A DNA stretch of 64,000 nt from Agriterribacter humi (GTDB lineage: Bacteria > Bacteroidota > Bacteroidia > Chitinophagales > Chitinophagaceae), in assembly GCF_009192765.1 (NCBI RefSeq), contig NZ_VOHQ01000009.1:1-64000 (forward strand), written 5' to 3'. The notes under the pieces are model-generated. The model saw only the letters and a program-made list of their open reading frames with translations, had not been told where the DNA came from and searched no databases. Positions within the stretch are counted from its first letter, which is position 1. Each line of letters begins with the position of its first letter. The position numbers and the translations under genes are program-made. Shown here in pieces: positions 8,145 through 17,394 of the stretch.

Positions 8145-10190
8145 TCAGGAGCCTTTCTTCATCTCCTGCAGCTTCTTCTGCATCGTAAACATTTCATCCC
8201 GCAACCTGGCTGCTTCCATGAAGTCAAGGTCTCTTGCAGCCTTTTCCATTTCTTTTTTAATTTTTGTTATGGCTTTTTCCATTTGGGGAACAGTATGATA
8301 GATCTCCTGATCCTCCGCCGCTACGGTTACCAGGTCTTCATCCGGCGCCATAGCATAAGGCTTATTTACATCATATCCCTTAATGTCAAGCACCGATGTT
8401 TGCGCAAATACCTGCTCCTTTGATTTTTTTACTGTTGTTGGCGTAATATTGTGCTCAATGTTATAAGCGACCTGTTTTTCCCGGCGACGATCCGTTTCGT
8501 CAATCGTGCGCTGCATGCTTTCGGTCATCTTATCCGCATAAAAAATAACCAAACCATCCACATTTCTTGCTGCACGGCCTGCCGTTTGCGTCAGTGACTT
8601 TTCATTGCGTAAAAAGCCTTCTTTATCAGCATCCAGAATGGCCACCAGCGATACCTCCGGCAAATCCAGCCCTTCACGCAAAAGGTTAACGCCTACCAGC
8701 ACATCAATTTCTCCAAGACGCAACTGCCGCAGTATCTCCACACGTTCCAGCGTATCTACCTCACTGTGTATGTATTTTGATTTGACATTAATGCGATGCA
8801 GGTATTTGTCCATTTCTTCGGCCATTCGTTTGGTTAAGGTAGTTACCAGTACCCGGTCACCCTTCGTTATTCTTTTATCTATTTCATCCAGCAAGTCGTC
8901 TATCTGGTTCACACTTGGCCGTATTTCTATAGGAGGATCAAGCAATCCTGTGGGCCGTACAACCTGTTCCACTACCACCCCGCCTGTTTTTTCCAGTTCA
9001 TAATCCCCCGGCGTGGCAGATACATACACGGTTTGGTTCAGCATGGCATCAAACTCATGAAAGTTCAACGGGCGGTTATCCATTGCCGAAGGCAGGCGGA
9101 AACCATAATCAACCAGCACCAGCTTGCGGCTTCTGTCGCCGCCATACATACCACTGATCTGAGGTATGGTTTGATGGCTTTCATCAATTACACATAAAAA
9201 GTCTTTCGGAAAATAATCTATCAAACAGAAAGGCCTTGTGCCTGGCTCGCGGCGGTCGAAGAACCTGGAATAATTTTCTACCCCATTACAATAACCCAGC
9301 TCACGGATCATCTCCACATCATAATTTACCCTTTCGCTGATACGTTGCGCTTCTATGTATTTACCGGTGCTTTTAAAATACTCCACCTGCCTCGCCATTT
9401 CGTCCTGTATTTCATACAACACCTGTTGTAACTGGTCCTTTGGCGCCAGGTAAAGATTGGCGGGAAAAATAGCTGCATTTTCTACAGGGCTGATGCGTTT
9501 GCCACTATTGATTTCCAGGGTTTCGATCGTTTCAATTTCATCACCAAAAAAACTAATGCGGTAACCATAATCCATATAAGGCAGGTTAATATCAACGGTA
9601 TCACCCTTTACCCTAAAGTTTCCACGGTTAAAATCGCCCTGGCTGCGGCTATACAGTGAATTAACCAATGCATGCAAAAATCCCTGGCGGCTGATCACCT
9701 GTCCCTTATGAATACGGATGATTCCATTGGCAAACTCAGCGGGATTACCAATACCATATATACAACTTACCGATGCCACTACAATAATATCCCGCCTGCC
9801 GCTTAACAACTGGGCAGTAGCCTGCAGGCGCAACTTGTCTAATTCTTCATTTATGGAAAGATCCTTTTCAATATAAGTATCACTAACAGGCATATACGCT
9901 TCGGGCTGGTAATAATCGTAATACGAAACAAAGTACCCTACCGCATTTTCAGGAAAGAACTGCTTAAACTCGCCATATAACTGTGCAACCAAAGTTTTGT
10001 TATGTGTAAGCACAAGGGTGGGCCGTTGCACATTCTGTATTACATTGGCCATGGTAAAGGTTTTACCGGAGCCCGTAACCCCCAGCAACACCTGGTGTTG
10101 CTCTCCTTCTGTTATTCCCTCGGTGAGCTGACGAATAGCTTCGGGCTGGTCGCCAGCGGGTGTATAGGATGAATGTAGTTTGAAAGACAT
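8145..10190 (-). CDS. uvrB: UvrABC excision nuclease subunit B
   Basis: 681-residue damage-verifying helicase-like subunit of nucleotide excision repair. Walker A is GVTGSGKT (37-44). The strand-separating beta-hairpin region YYDYYQPEAYMP follows at about 95-110, then the DESHQ Walker B segment with GMYGGDRSRK, the helicase C-terminal motifs (REGLDLPEVSLV, QTAGRAARN), and a C-terminal UVR motif (KEMEKAARDLDFMEAARLRD) used to bind UvrC. Length and all motifs are normal. It is the last gene of a minus-strand run mgsA, GNAT, hypothetical, uvrB, starting only six bases after the stop of the upstream hypothetical gene, so it is probably co-transcribed and perhaps translationally coupled. Confidence 0.98.
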   Translation of the reverse strand: MSFKLHSSYTPAGDQPEAIRQLTEGITEGEQHQVLLGVTGSGKTFTMANVIQNVQRPTLVLTHNKTLVAQLYGEFKQFFPENAVGYFVSYYDYYQPEAYMPVSDTYIEKDLSINEELDKLRLQATAQLLSGRRDIIVVASVSCIYGIGNPAEFANGIIRIHKGQVISRQGFLHALVNSLYSRSQGDFNRGNFRVKGDTVDINLPYMDYGYRISFFGDEIETIETLEINSGKRISPVENAAIFPANLYLAPKDQLQQVLYEIQDEMARQVEYFKSTGKYIEAQRISERVNYDVEMIRELGYCNGVENYSRFFDRREPGTRPFCLIDYFPKDFLCVIDESHQTIPQISGMYGGDRSRKLVLVDYGFRLPSAMDNRPLNFHEFDAMLNQTVYVSATPGDYELEKTGGVVVEQVVRPTGLLDPPIEIRPSVNQIDDLLDEIDKRITKGDRVLVTTLTKRMAEEMDKYLHRINVKSKYIHSEVDTLERVEILRQLRLGEIDVLVGVNLLREGLDLPEVSLVAILDADKEGFLRNEKSLTQTAGRAARNVDGLVIFYADKMTESMQRTIDETDRRREKQVAYNIEHNITPTTVKKSKEQVFAQTSVLDIKGYDVNKPYAMAPDEDLVTVAAEDQEIYHTVPQMEKAITKIKKEMEKAARDLDFMEAARLRDEMFTMQKKLQEMKKGS

Positions 10191-10196
10191 AATATT

Positions 10197-10712
10197 TTAT
10201 TCAGCAGAAAGGCTGATAATTTTTGCGGGTCTGTCCTCGTTCAGGTAAAAATTATCAAACCCGTTTTCAAATATTTCGTTTAGGTATTTCAGGGAGTAGG
10301 TCATTATTTTATCGGCGCCCTCCTGTGGGTCAATATTTTCCAAAGCATCTGTTCCATTTACTTCTTTATAGTCCCTCATACCCAACTGGAAAGAAGCTAT
10401 TTCGGCTGTTTTGTTAAAATAAGCGCTATTGGATATCATTTGCTGATCCTCCAAAAATGGTTCACTATAATTTAATTTATCTTCACCGGCATCCAGGCTG
10501 ATTATGTCTTTAACTCCAAATTTTTTAAAATGCACCATAAGAAAAGCCTCAAGGTCAACAGCATCATTAAATAAAGGAGATTCATCGTTCACTTCAACAT
10601 CGTCATCTTCTTCGTCATTACCTAAAGCCGCATTATCAATAAGGTCAATCCCCAAAGACACCAATTGAAGAAGCAGCCTGTATTGTTTGTTGGTCAGTTC
10701 TATTTTTTGCAT
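10197..10712 (-). CDS. Acidic hypothetical protein upstream of uvrB
   Basis: 171 residues from the ATG at 10712 (begins MQKIELTNKQYRLLLQLVSL). A longer frame begins at 10808 but would overlap the end of the GNAT gene and adds an ill-fitting 32 residues, so the inner start is preferred. The protein is acidic, with a DEEDDD run near residue 36, no signal peptide and no membrane segment; it looks alpha-helical and cytoplasmic. I do not recognise the family. The six-base gap to uvrB suggests coupled expression, but nothing in the sequence ties it to repair. Confidence 0.72.
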   Translation of the reverse strand: MQKIELTNKQYRLLLQLVSLGIDLIDNAALGNDEEDDDVEVNDESPLFNDAVDLEAFLMVHFKKFGVKDIISLDAGEDKLNYSEPFLEDQQMISNSAYFNKTAEIASFQLGMRDYKEVNGTDALENIDPQEGADKIMTYSLKYLNEIFENGFDNFYLNEDRPAKIISLSAE

Positions 10713-10789
10713 ACTTAATTGTTTGTTGCCGATCAAATAATTGCACAAAGATAAGTTGATACTTATTTTCTGCCTCATACGGCTGTGGT

Positions 10790-11290
10790 TTATCTGAATT
10801 TTACCCAAACATATTCATCTATGATTTCGTTATTTTTAATCGCCGACTTTTTCTGCACACTTTCTAAGTGAAAGCCATTTCTTTCCAATACGTTCATGGA
10901 AGCTTTATTGTATTCAAATACTTTAGCGTAAATACGGCTGAGTACGGGAAAAGCTTCAAATATATATTCCATCATTTGCTTTACAGCTTCAGTTGCAACG
11001 CCTCTGCCCCAATAAGGTTCTCCTATCCAATAGCCCAGTTCTGCACTAATACGTGAGATATCGTCCTGTAATTCAAGACCTATGCATCCTGCAAGCTGCC
11101 CCTCAACCTCAATGGCCAATACAGGTGATGGATCCTGCTTTCTGCAATACTTTATAAATGCACTGGCATGTTGTATGGTATAAGGATGAGGCAGCCGGTC
11201 ACGCACATTGTTCCATATCCTGATATTATTGGCCAATGCAGCCAATATAAAACGGTCTTTTTTTTGCCAGTGGCGTAAGGTCACCTGCAT
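10790..11290 (-). CDS. GNAT N-acetyltransferase (RimJ/RimL-like)
   Basis: 166-residue GCN5-related acyltransferase. Visible are the substrate-side segment PYTIQHASAFIKYC, the beta-4 strand GCIGLELQDD, the acetyl-CoA binding loop in GYWIGEPYWGRGVATEAVKQM (Q/R-x-x-G-x-A form WGRGVAT), and the late N-x-A-S-M-N-V-L-E-R-NGF motif typical of the RimJ/RimL/SpeG subgroup that acetylates N-terminal amines or small amines. It starts 11 bases after mgsA ends. The acceptor substrate cannot be deduced. Confidence 0.9.
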   Translation of the reverse strand: MQVTLRHWQKKDRFILAALANNIRIWNNVRDRLPHPYTIQHASAFIKYCRKQDPSPVLAIEVEGQLAGCIGLELQDDISRISAELGYWIGEPYWGRGVATEAVKQMMEYIFEAFPVLSRIYAKVFEYNKASMNVLERNGFHLESVQKKSAIKNNEIIDEYVWVKFR

Positions 11291-11301
11291 GAGCTTCTGC
11301 T

Positions 11302-11754
11302 TTATAACTTCCTTTTTATATAACTGCTGTAATCGGGAATCACAGCTTCATACACTTCGTGCATGAGCGGGGAAGTCATTAAAAAGTCGGAACTGGTTCT
11401 GTTGCTTGCCGCCGGAATATTCCAAACCACAGCAAGCCGAAGCAATGCTTTTACGTCGGGATCATGGGGCTGTGCTTCCATCGGATCCCAAAAAAAGATC
11501 AGTACATCAATTTCTCCTTTGGCGATCATCGCTCCAATTTGCTGGTCGCCACCTAACGGTCCGCTCAATACCTGTTTTACCGGTCTGTCCAGGCTTTCTT
11601 CCAGCAGCTTACCCGTGGTTCCTGTGGCAATTAGTTCATGGCGCGCCAATACTGTTTTGTTAAAATCCGCCCATTCAATAAGGTCTTTCTTTTTATGATC
11701 ATGTGCCACTAATGCTATGCGTTTACGTGCGCCTAAAATGCGGGAGGTAGTCAT
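11302..11754 (-). CDS. mgsA: Methylglyoxal synthase
   Basis: 150 residues, the normal length. Converts dihydroxyacetone phosphate to methylglyoxal and phosphate, a bypass that relieves sugar-phosphate stress. Family marks are the N-terminal RIALVAHDHKK, the phosphate loop TGTTGKLLEE, the SGPLGGDQQIG segment with the catalytic Asp (D70) and AQPHDPDVKALLR with His97. First gene of the apparent mgsA-GNAT-hypothetical-uvrB run. The ~200 bases upstream contain the recA terminator, so it should have its own promoter; a TACTTTTC box occurs about 17-25 bases before the start. Confidence 0.96.
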   Translation of the reverse strand: MTTSRILGARKRIALVAHDHKKKDLIEWADFNKTVLARHELIATGTTGKLLEESLDRPVKQVLSGPLGGDQQIGAMIAKGEIDVLIFFWDPMEAQPHDPDVKALLRLAVVWNIPAASNRTSSDFLMTSPLMHEVYEAVIPDYSSYIKRKL

Positions 11755-11874
11755 GGAAATGTATTTAGTATGGAAAAGTAAAACCCTAAAAGCAATAAAA
11801 AAAGGCTTTGGATTATTTATTGAGCATGTTCACACAATAATAAGCCATATTTTTTAATGCATGGTTTTAGAGAT

Positions 11875-11911
11875 GGCGTAAAAAAGCCGTTGAAAAATTA
11901 ATCTCAACGGC
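11875..11911 (-). terminator. Intrinsic terminator of recA
   Basis: Perfect 8-base stem GCCGTTGA (11886-11893) / TCAACGGC (11904-11911) with a 10-base loop. Read on the minus strand the stem is followed by TTTTTT. It lies ~45 bases after the recA stop and before mgsA, so it should end recA transcripts. Confidence 0.8.
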
Positions 11912-11954
11912 CTGCCTTAATAACCGTCCATTATTAAAAAGGTAAATATTGTAT

Positions 11955-12956
11955 TTATGCCAATTGCACTTCTTTGATCTTCTCCCTGATCCTGGCTTCA
12001 ATTTCGTTTGCCAGTTCCGGGTTATCAATCAGTAATTGCTTTACTGCATCTCTGCCCTGTCCCAGCTTATCTGTATTATAACTATACCAGCTTCCGTTTT
12101 TTTGTATGATGCTCATTTCAACACCCATATCAATAATTTCACCTGCTTTAGAAATACCTTCACCATACACAATATCAAATTCAGCCGCACGGAAAGGAGG
12201 CGCCACTTTATTTTTTACCACTTTCACTTTTACACGGTTCCCTACAGCCTCATCGCCGTCTTTAATTTGCGCCATGCGCCTGATGTCTAACCGTACAGAT
12301 GCGTAAAACTTTAAGGCATTACCGCCTGTGGTAGTTTCGGGGTTACCAAACATAACGCCGATCTTTTCCCTTAACTGGTTAATGAAAATACATACCGTAT
12401 TGGTTTTGCTGATGGTAGCTGTTAGCTTACGCAAAGCCTGCGACATGAGTCTTGCCTGCATTCCCATTTTACTGTCTCCCATTTCTCCCTCCAGTTCGCT
12501 CTTAGGTACCAGCGCGGCTACAGAATCTATTACTACCACATCTAAGGCGCCGGAAAGGATCAGCCGGTCTGCAATCTCCAGTCCCTGTTCGCCATAATCC
12601 GGCTGGGAAATCAGCAGGTTGTCTATATCTACACCCAGTTTTTGCGCATAACCGCTGTCAAAAGCATGCTCAGCATCTATAATAGCGCATACACCTCCTT
12701 TTTTTTGCGCCTCCGCAATGATATGTATGGCAATGGTAGTTTTACCCGAAGATTCAGGCCCGTATATTTCAATAACCCGTCCTTTTGGCACACCACCAAC
12801 GCCCAGGGCAACATCCAGTCCAATTGAACCCGTAGAAATCACTTCTATCTGCTGTACTCCCTTTTCATTCATCATCATCACACTCCCTTTACCATAGTCT
12901 TTTTCAATCTTATCCATGGTAAGTTTCAGCGCCTTTAATTTTTCATTGCTTGACAT
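11955..12956 (-). CDS. recA: Recombinase RecA
   Basis: 333 residues. Forms filaments on single-stranded DNA for homologous recombination and, in many bacteria, triggers LexA self-cleavage. Walker A is GPESSGKT (66-73), Walker [11 protein letters not shown], loop L1 GEMGDSKMG, loop L2 [20 protein letters not shown], all canonical; the C-terminal tail is short. It appears monocistronic, with a terminator downstream and a repeat-rich gap upstream. A TATCTTTA box about 40-50 bases before the ATG resembles the -7 element. I see no clear SOS box. Secure. Confidence 0.99.
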   Translation of the reverse strand: MSSNEKLKALKLTMDKIEKDYGKGSVMMMNEKGVQQIEVISTGSIGLDVALGVGGVPKGRVIEIYGPESSGKTTIAIHIIAEAQKKGGVCAIIDAEHAFDSGYAQKLGVDIDNLLISQPDYGEQGLEIADRLILSGALDVVVIDSVAALVPKSELEGEMGDSKMGMQARLMSQALRKLTATISKTNTVCIFINQLREKIGVMFGNPETTTGGNALKFYASVRLDIRRMAQIKDGDEAVGNRVKVKVVKNKVAPPFRAAEFDIVYGEGISKAGEIIDMGVEMSIIQKNGSWYSYNTDKLGQGRDAVKQLLIDNPELANEIEARIREKIKEVQLA

Positions 12957-13077
12957 ATTGTATGGGTTTTATATCCTCAAAATTAACTGTTGAACGTAAA
13001 GATATATATAAACTTATTAACACTAACATATTTAGCAAAAAAATACTAAAATTTTTTGTTTTGCCTCAATGACCTTT

Positions 13078-13400
13078 TAAAATCCGAAGCCGGAAGTCCG
13101 AAATCCGAAGCGAAATACAGCCGAAAAGAACCAGGAACCAAATCACAAGAAACAAACATGCCTAAAGGGCAGGCAGGCCTGTCCGCCGGGGCGGATAAAT
13201 TTCAAGGCGAAGATTTAAATTTCGAAATCCGAAACGAAATGCAACCATAAACCACAAACGATAAACCACACATTAAAAATCCGAAGGAAGGGGTGTCAGC
13301 AATCAGCCAATAATGCTATCAGCAAAAGACGGAGTATGCATCCTATCATTAGTAATAACCCACCTGATACCTGATACCTGATACCCAATACCTGATACCA
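13078..13400. repeat. Composite intergenic repeat block upstream of recA
   Basis: No gene is credible in 12957-13452. From about 13078 the DNA is a mosaic of modules seen elsewhere in the window: AATCCGAAGCCGGAAGT words (also 17.5 kb), AACCAAATCACAAGAA (also 17.46 and 51.55 kb), GGCAGGCCTGTCCGCC with GGCGGATAAA (also 16.7 and 17.5 kb), ACCATAAACCACAAACGATA (also 17.58 and 45.08 kb), a reverse copy of the core repeat (13327-13356), and a tandem run of the heptamer CTGATAC (13364-13398). Confidence 0.75.
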
Positions 13401-13433
13401 AAAAAATACCCTCTCCGGAGAGAAGGTATTTCT
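13401..13433 (-). terminator. Intrinsic terminator of gldJ
   Basis: Near-palindrome AAATACC-C-TCTCC / GGAGAGA-A-GGTATTT centred at 13415-13416. On the minus strand the stem is followed by TTTTTTT (13400-13406). It starts ~20 bases after the gldJ stop, so it is a good terminator for that gene. Confidence 0.8.
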
Positions 13434-13452
13434 TTATGAATAAACCTTAATA

Positions 13453-15012
13453 TTAGTTTTTGCGGGAATTCTGGCGGCGTTTGCTCCAGTTGTTGCCTGG
13501 CTTAAACCCATTGCCTTCCTGGCTGCCCACCCTGTCCATGGCGCATCGGAAACCAACAGTGCTGCTACCCTGTGTTTCATCAAGGAAGCGGCGCGTGCCG
13601 GGACTTAACCAGTAAGCGCGGTCGTTCCAGCTTCCGCCCTTAATTACCCTGGCGTGATCACTTATTAACGTAGTTTTTCCATAACCATAGGTAACCTGTG
13701 AGGCAGAATCACCATCAAGATAATCAATTACATCACCTCTCTGGTAGTTACGGCGGTTCTTACTTTCTTCATCGGTAACAAATTCCTTTACCACTCTGCC
13801 GAGGCTATCCCTCTCGAATTCGCTATTTTCATTTTTCTTGAATTTCTCAAAGCGGTTACCACGATAAGGATTGAAATCGTCATTATCCATACTGGAAAGC
13901 GGACGATATACATCGGATACCCACTCATTGACATTTCCTGACATATTATATAATCCAAAACCGTTAGGATAAAAAGCATCAACCGGACCTGGTATAGAAG
14001 CGTTGTCATTTAAACCGCCTGCCACACCCATCATATCGCCACTTCCACGCTTAAAGTTGGCCAAAAATTTACCCTGCCAGCTTCCGTGACGACCATCGCG
14101 TAAGCCGTTAACATTCTGGCTCCAGGAGTATACTTGCTTTTCTTTAATCAGCTCTTCGCCCGAACCATTGGATTTTTTCTTTGGCCTGGGGTTTTGATTG
14201 ATATATCCGTATGCGGCGTATTCCCATTCGGCTTCGGTGGGCAGCCTGTAGTTGGGCAGCATATAACCATCTTCAAAAGTTACTTTTAGCCTGGGTCTGC
14301 CATTGGCGTCCATTAAAGGATTTTTCTTGGGTTTGCCCGGTTGCGGCTGATATAAATCTTTCAGATAAGACTGGGTGTTAAAGTTTTCCTGTCCCTGACC
14401 CTGCGTAGTTTTTAATTGGTTTTTATTGATATAGCCTTTTTCAACCAATATTCTTTCATTTACCCTGTCGCTGCGCCAAAGGCAGAAATCATTTGCCTGC
14501 TTCCAGCTTACTCCTACTACGGGGTAATAATTATAAGAAGGATGACGGAAATAGTATTCCACCAACGGTTCATTATATGCCAGCTCTTCTCTCCACACCA
14601 GCGTATCAGGTTTTGCCGCTTCTAAAACGGCGGCATACTGAGGATCATCAAATACCGATTCCAGCCAGTGCAGGTATTCGCGGTAATGAACGTTAGCTAC
14701 TTCTGTTTTATCAATATAAAATGAAGAAACCGTTACACGGCGGGGTATATTATTCCAATCTCCCATAACATCTTCATCTGTAGCGCCCATAGTAAACGTA
14801 CCACCCTGCACAAACACTAATCCTGGGCCGGTATTCTGCTCTTTTTCCTTAGAAACGTTGAAACCACCCATATTTTTATCATTGTAGTTCCAACCGGTTA
14901 CATCCGATTTCTCGAATTTCTTCTTGCCAAAAAGGCCATTTTTACACGAAGTAAAAAAAAGCCCGGCAGCAGATAAGAGAAGAAGCGTTTTCAAATTCAG
15001 TACTCTTTGCAT
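13453..15012 (-). CDS. gldJ: Gliding motility / T9SS lipoprotein GldJ
   Basis: 519 residues with a lipoprotein signal: hydrophobic stretch 8-20 and lipobox FTSC (Cys23). Then comes the GldJ-type lead-in TGWNYND...GGF and a formylglycine-generating-enzyme-like fold: PGLVFVQGGTFTMG, DKTEVANVHYREYL, YPVVGVSWKQANDFCLWRSDRVNE, YRLPTEAEWEYAA, SGNVNEWVSDVYRP, VIKGGSWND, GFRCAMD. In the GldJ/GldK group this fold is structural; GldJ is an outer-membrane-anchored periplasmic protein that stabilises GldK and the T9SS/gliding motor. The DVMGDWNNIP segment favours GldJ over GldK. Divergent from porV across 450 bases, which fits a secretion-system gene pair. Enzymatic FGE activity is unlikely. Confidence 0.85.
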   Translation of the reverse strand: MQRVLNLKTLLLLSAAGLFFTSCKNGLFGKKKFEKSDVTGWNYNDKNMGGFNVSKEKEQNTGPGLVFVQGGTFTMGATDEDVMGDWNNIPRRVTVSSFYIDKTEVANVHYREYLHWLESVFDDPQYAAVLEAAKPDTLVWREELAYNEPLVEYYFRHPSYNYYPVVGVSWKQANDFCLWRSDRVNERILVEKGYINKNQLKTTQGQGQENFNTQSYLKDLYQPQPGKPKKNPLMDANGRPRLKVTFEDGYMLPNYRLPTEAEWEYAAYGYINQNPRPKKKSNGSGEELIKEKQVYSWSQNVNGLRDGRHGSWQGKFLANFKRGSGDMMGVAGGLNDNASIPGPVDAFYPNGFGLYNMSGNVNEWVSDVYRPLSSMDNDDFNPYRGNRFEKFKKNENSEFERDSLGRVVKEFVTDEESKNRRNYQRGDVIDYLDGDSASQVTYGYGKTTLISDHARVIKGGSWNDRAYWLSPGTRRFLDETQGSSTVGFRCAMDRVGSQEGNGFKPGNNWSKRRQNSRKN

Positions 15013-15463
15013 TTTGCTGGATTTAAACTAAAAAAAGATAACGGGTATACACTGTAATTATTGTATTAAAAGAAAGCCAAACTCTCCTTTTTTAATGGTA
15101 TAGAACAAGGTTAACAGCATGCAATTTAATTACTTTACAAAAATGCCGGTATACCTGTTGTGTTTATTAAATGCTAAACTTACGAAACACTATCTATTAT
15201 TGCGCCAAAGTGGTGAAAATCATATACAAAACAATAATTATTTTTTTACCCCGTTTGTAAGAAAGGTTTAACAGGAATGAGATATGATAATAGTTAAATG
15301 AGCCCGGTTTTTGAAGGGATGTTAACAATTTGATGAAGAAAAGCCCTGAAAAACAAAAAACACTGCCTTACTTTGCAAATCAATTTCAAAACACATTAAA
15401 CAGATTCCGAATATTGAATAAAATGCTACTTCTTTATTCATTTTCAATCAAACACAATTTCTG
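15013..15463. other. Divergent promoter region gldJ/porV
   Basis: AT-rich 450-base gap holding the regulatory DNA of two divergent genes. No ORF, no repeat module and no strong hairpin. Boxes resembling TAnnTTTG appear before both genes (TTACTTTG at 15363-15370 on plus; TATCTTTT about 35 bases before gldJ on minus), but neither has a convincing -33 partner at the right distance. Confidence 0.4.
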
Positions 15464-16621
15464 ATGAAACATTCATTGAGGAGATTTTCTGTTGCCGGCC
15501 TGCTGCTTATTGGGATATCGGCCAGCACTTTTGCGCAAAGTGCCGAACCCATAAACATTGTTACTACTGCGGTTCCTTTTTTGCGTATTTCACCCGATGC
15601 ACGTGCAGGTGGAATGGGAGATATGGGCATATCTACAACTCCGGATATCAATTCGCAATTTTATAATGTTGCCAAGTATCCTTTCATGAAAAGTAGCGCC
15701 GGTATTGGACTCACCTACACTCCATGGTTAAAGGACCTGGGGCTTAATGATGTGTTCCTGGCTTCTTTGGCCGGGTATTATAAGTTTGATGAACAACAGG
15801 TTATTTCCGCTTCCTTAAGATATTTTAGCCTGGGTAATATACAGTTTACAGACGCTCTGGGCAATGATTTGAACCAGTTTAACCCCAGGGAGTTTGGGCT
15901 GGATCTTGGTTATTCCCGTAAATTATCTGATCAATTGTCTTTAGGTGTTGCGCTTCGTTATATTTATTCCAACCTGGCAGGCGGAGCGTCTTCAAATGGC
16001 GTTTCTTATAAAGCGGGTACTGCTGTGGCAGGAGATATTGGATTGTACTATACAACAGCCAATGAAGAAGGACAGGGATGGAATATTGGCGCAGCATTTA
16101 CCAACCTGGGTTCAAGGATATCGTATACTTCGGATGCCACACAGAAAAATTTTATCCCCGCCAATTTCGGTATAGGAGCAGGGCATACGTGGGTCAGCAA
16201 CGAAGTGCATAAAATAACGCTCAGCGGAGAAATTAATAAATTACTTGTTCCGGCGCCTCCGGGATCAACCGGCGACCAGTCTAAAGATTCAATTGCCTAT
16301 GCAAATTATAACAGCGATGGCGTGGTAACCGGCTGGTTCAAGTCTTTCAGCAATAACGCGCTTGCTTATTCTGTTGGCGGAGAGTATATGTATAATGACC
16401 AGTTTGCTTTAAGAGCAGGCTATTATGGCGAAAGCGCCAATATGGGAAAAAGAAGTTATGTTACCCTCGGTGTGGGTATCAATTATAATATTTTCGGGCT
16501 CAATTTTTCTTATCTCCTGCCTTCAGGAAATGGCGTAAACAGGAACCCGCTTTCTAACACAATTCGTTTCAGCCTGCTGTTTAACCTTGATGGCAACATG
16601 GAAACAGGGACCGGAGAGTAG
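15464..16621 (+). CDS. porV: T9SS outer-membrane protein PorV (LptO)
   Basis: 385 residues: signal peptide (1-24, ending TFAQS) and a FadL-like 14-strand outer membrane barrel. The diagnostic start of the mature protein is present: PFLRISPDARAGGMGDMG followed by ISTTPDINSQFYNVAKY. In the type IX secretion system PorV collects cargo proteins at the SprA translocon and passes them to PorU for removal of the C-terminal signal. Frequent aromatic-ended beta strands and a final hydrophobic strand (TIRFSLLFNL) support the barrel. It sits divergently from gldJ. Very confident. Confidence 0.95.
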   Translation: MKHSLRRFSVAGLLLIGISASTFAQSAEPINIVTTAVPFLRISPDARAGGMGDMGISTTPDINSQFYNVAKYPFMKSSAGIGLTYTPWLKDLGLNDVFLASLAGYYKFDEQQVISASLRYFSLGNIQFTDALGNDLNQFNPREFGLDLGYSRKLSDQLSLGVALRYIYSNLAGGASSNGVSYKAGTAVAGDIGLYYTTANEEGQGWNIGAAFTNLGSRISYTSDATQKNFIPANFGIGAGHTWVSNEVHKITLSGEINKLLVPAPPGSTGDQSKDSIAYANYNSDGVVTGWFKSFSNNALAYSVGGEYMYNDQFALRAGYYGESANMGKRSYVTLGVGINYNIFGLNFSYLLPSGNGVNRNPLSNTIRFSLLFNLDGNMETGTGE

Positions 16622-16635
16622 TAGTAATATGTGAG

Positions 16636-16862
16636 AGGTGAAATAGTGAATAATGAAGGGAGTAAACCGCGATTCACTATTGCCTATTGCCTGTTCACCT
16701 TCAATAATCGCCGGGGCGGATAAAGCCCGAAAGCTCAATTTCGAAATCCGAAGATAAAGCCAGGGAGCCAAATAAATCAGAAATCAACAAACCAGCAATC
16801 AAAAGGGCTCCATACCTGATACCTCAATAGCCGATTGCCGGCGGCTGATTGCTGGGAGCTTA
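16636..16862. repeat. Intergenic repeat block between porV and ispF
   Basis: Nested inverted repeats AGGTGAAATAGTGAA (16636-16650) with TTCACTATT (16673-16681) and TTCACCT (16694-16700) could form a long hairpin after porV. They are followed by modules shared with other gaps: CGCCGGGGCGGATAAA (16709-16724), CGAAATCCGAAG, AACCAAATAAATCAG-like words, ATACCTGATACCT and GGCTGATTGCTGGGAGCT. No gene seen. Confidence 0.6.
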
Positions 16863-16914
16863 TGAGAATATATGCTGCCTCCTGGGTCTTTCTTTTTATT
16901 TTAGCAAAAAAAAC

Positions 16915-17394
16915 ATGTCGTACAGAATAGGATTGGGAGTAGATTTTCACCAGTTGGCTGAAGGAAAAAAATTATGGATAGGCGGAATTGAAATCCCCCA
17001 TCATAAAGGATCGCTGGGGCACAGTGATGCCGATGTATTGCTGCATGCCATTTGTGACGCCATGCTGGGCGCTTTGTGTTTAGGTGATATTGGCGTTCAT
17101 TTCCCCAATACTTCCGCGGAATTTAAAGATATTGACAGTAAAATTCTGCTGGAGCGAACTTTTGCATTAATTCAAAAAGAAGGATATGTTATTGTAAATA
17201 TTGATTCCACCCTTTGCTTAGAACTTCCTAAAATAAAGCCCTATGTACTGCAAATGCGCGAAACGATCGCGCGTATTGTACAGCTTACGGTTAAGGATGT
17301 TTCGGTTAAAGCCACTACTACCGAACAAATGGGCTTTGCCGGAAGGGAAGAAGGATTAATGGCCTATGCAACGGTATTGCTGAGGAAGAAGTGA
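16915..17394 (+). CDS. ispF: 2-C-methyl-D-erythritol 2,4-cyclodiphosphate synthase
   Basis: 159 residues from the ATG at 16915; an in-frame start 66 bases earlier falls in repeat DNA and adds an unrelated leader, so it was rejected. Catalyses ring closure of CDP-ME 2-phosphate to MEcPP in the non-mevalonate isoprenoid pathway, as a trimer with zinc. Metal ligands are D10 and H12 (GVDFH) and H44 ([12 protein letters not shown]); [23 protein letters not shown] and [16 protein letters not shown] complete the active site. A TATTTTAG box lies 11 bases before the start. Secure. Confidence 0.97.
   Translation: MSYRIGLGVDFHQLAEGKKLWIGGIEIPHHKGSLGHSDADVLLHAICDAMLGALCLGDIGVHFPNTSAEFKDIDSKILLERTFALIQKEGYVIVNIDSTLCLELPKIKPYVLQMRETIARIVQLTVKDVSVKATTTEQMGFAGREEGLMAYATVLLRKK

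Noticed and set aside
13056-13250. 64-codon plus frame upstream of recA
   Set aside because: Made of the intergenic repeat modules found elsewhere in non-coding gaps.
13364-13398. Tandem CTGATAC heptamers as a possible CRISPR array
   Set aside because: Units are 7 bases with no spacers and no cas genes are in the window; it is a simple tandem repeat.
13453-15012. GldJ homologue as the sulfatase-maturing formylglycine-generating enzyme
   Set aside because: The lead-in and DWNN segments identify the structural GldJ group, which is not known to oxidise cysteine.
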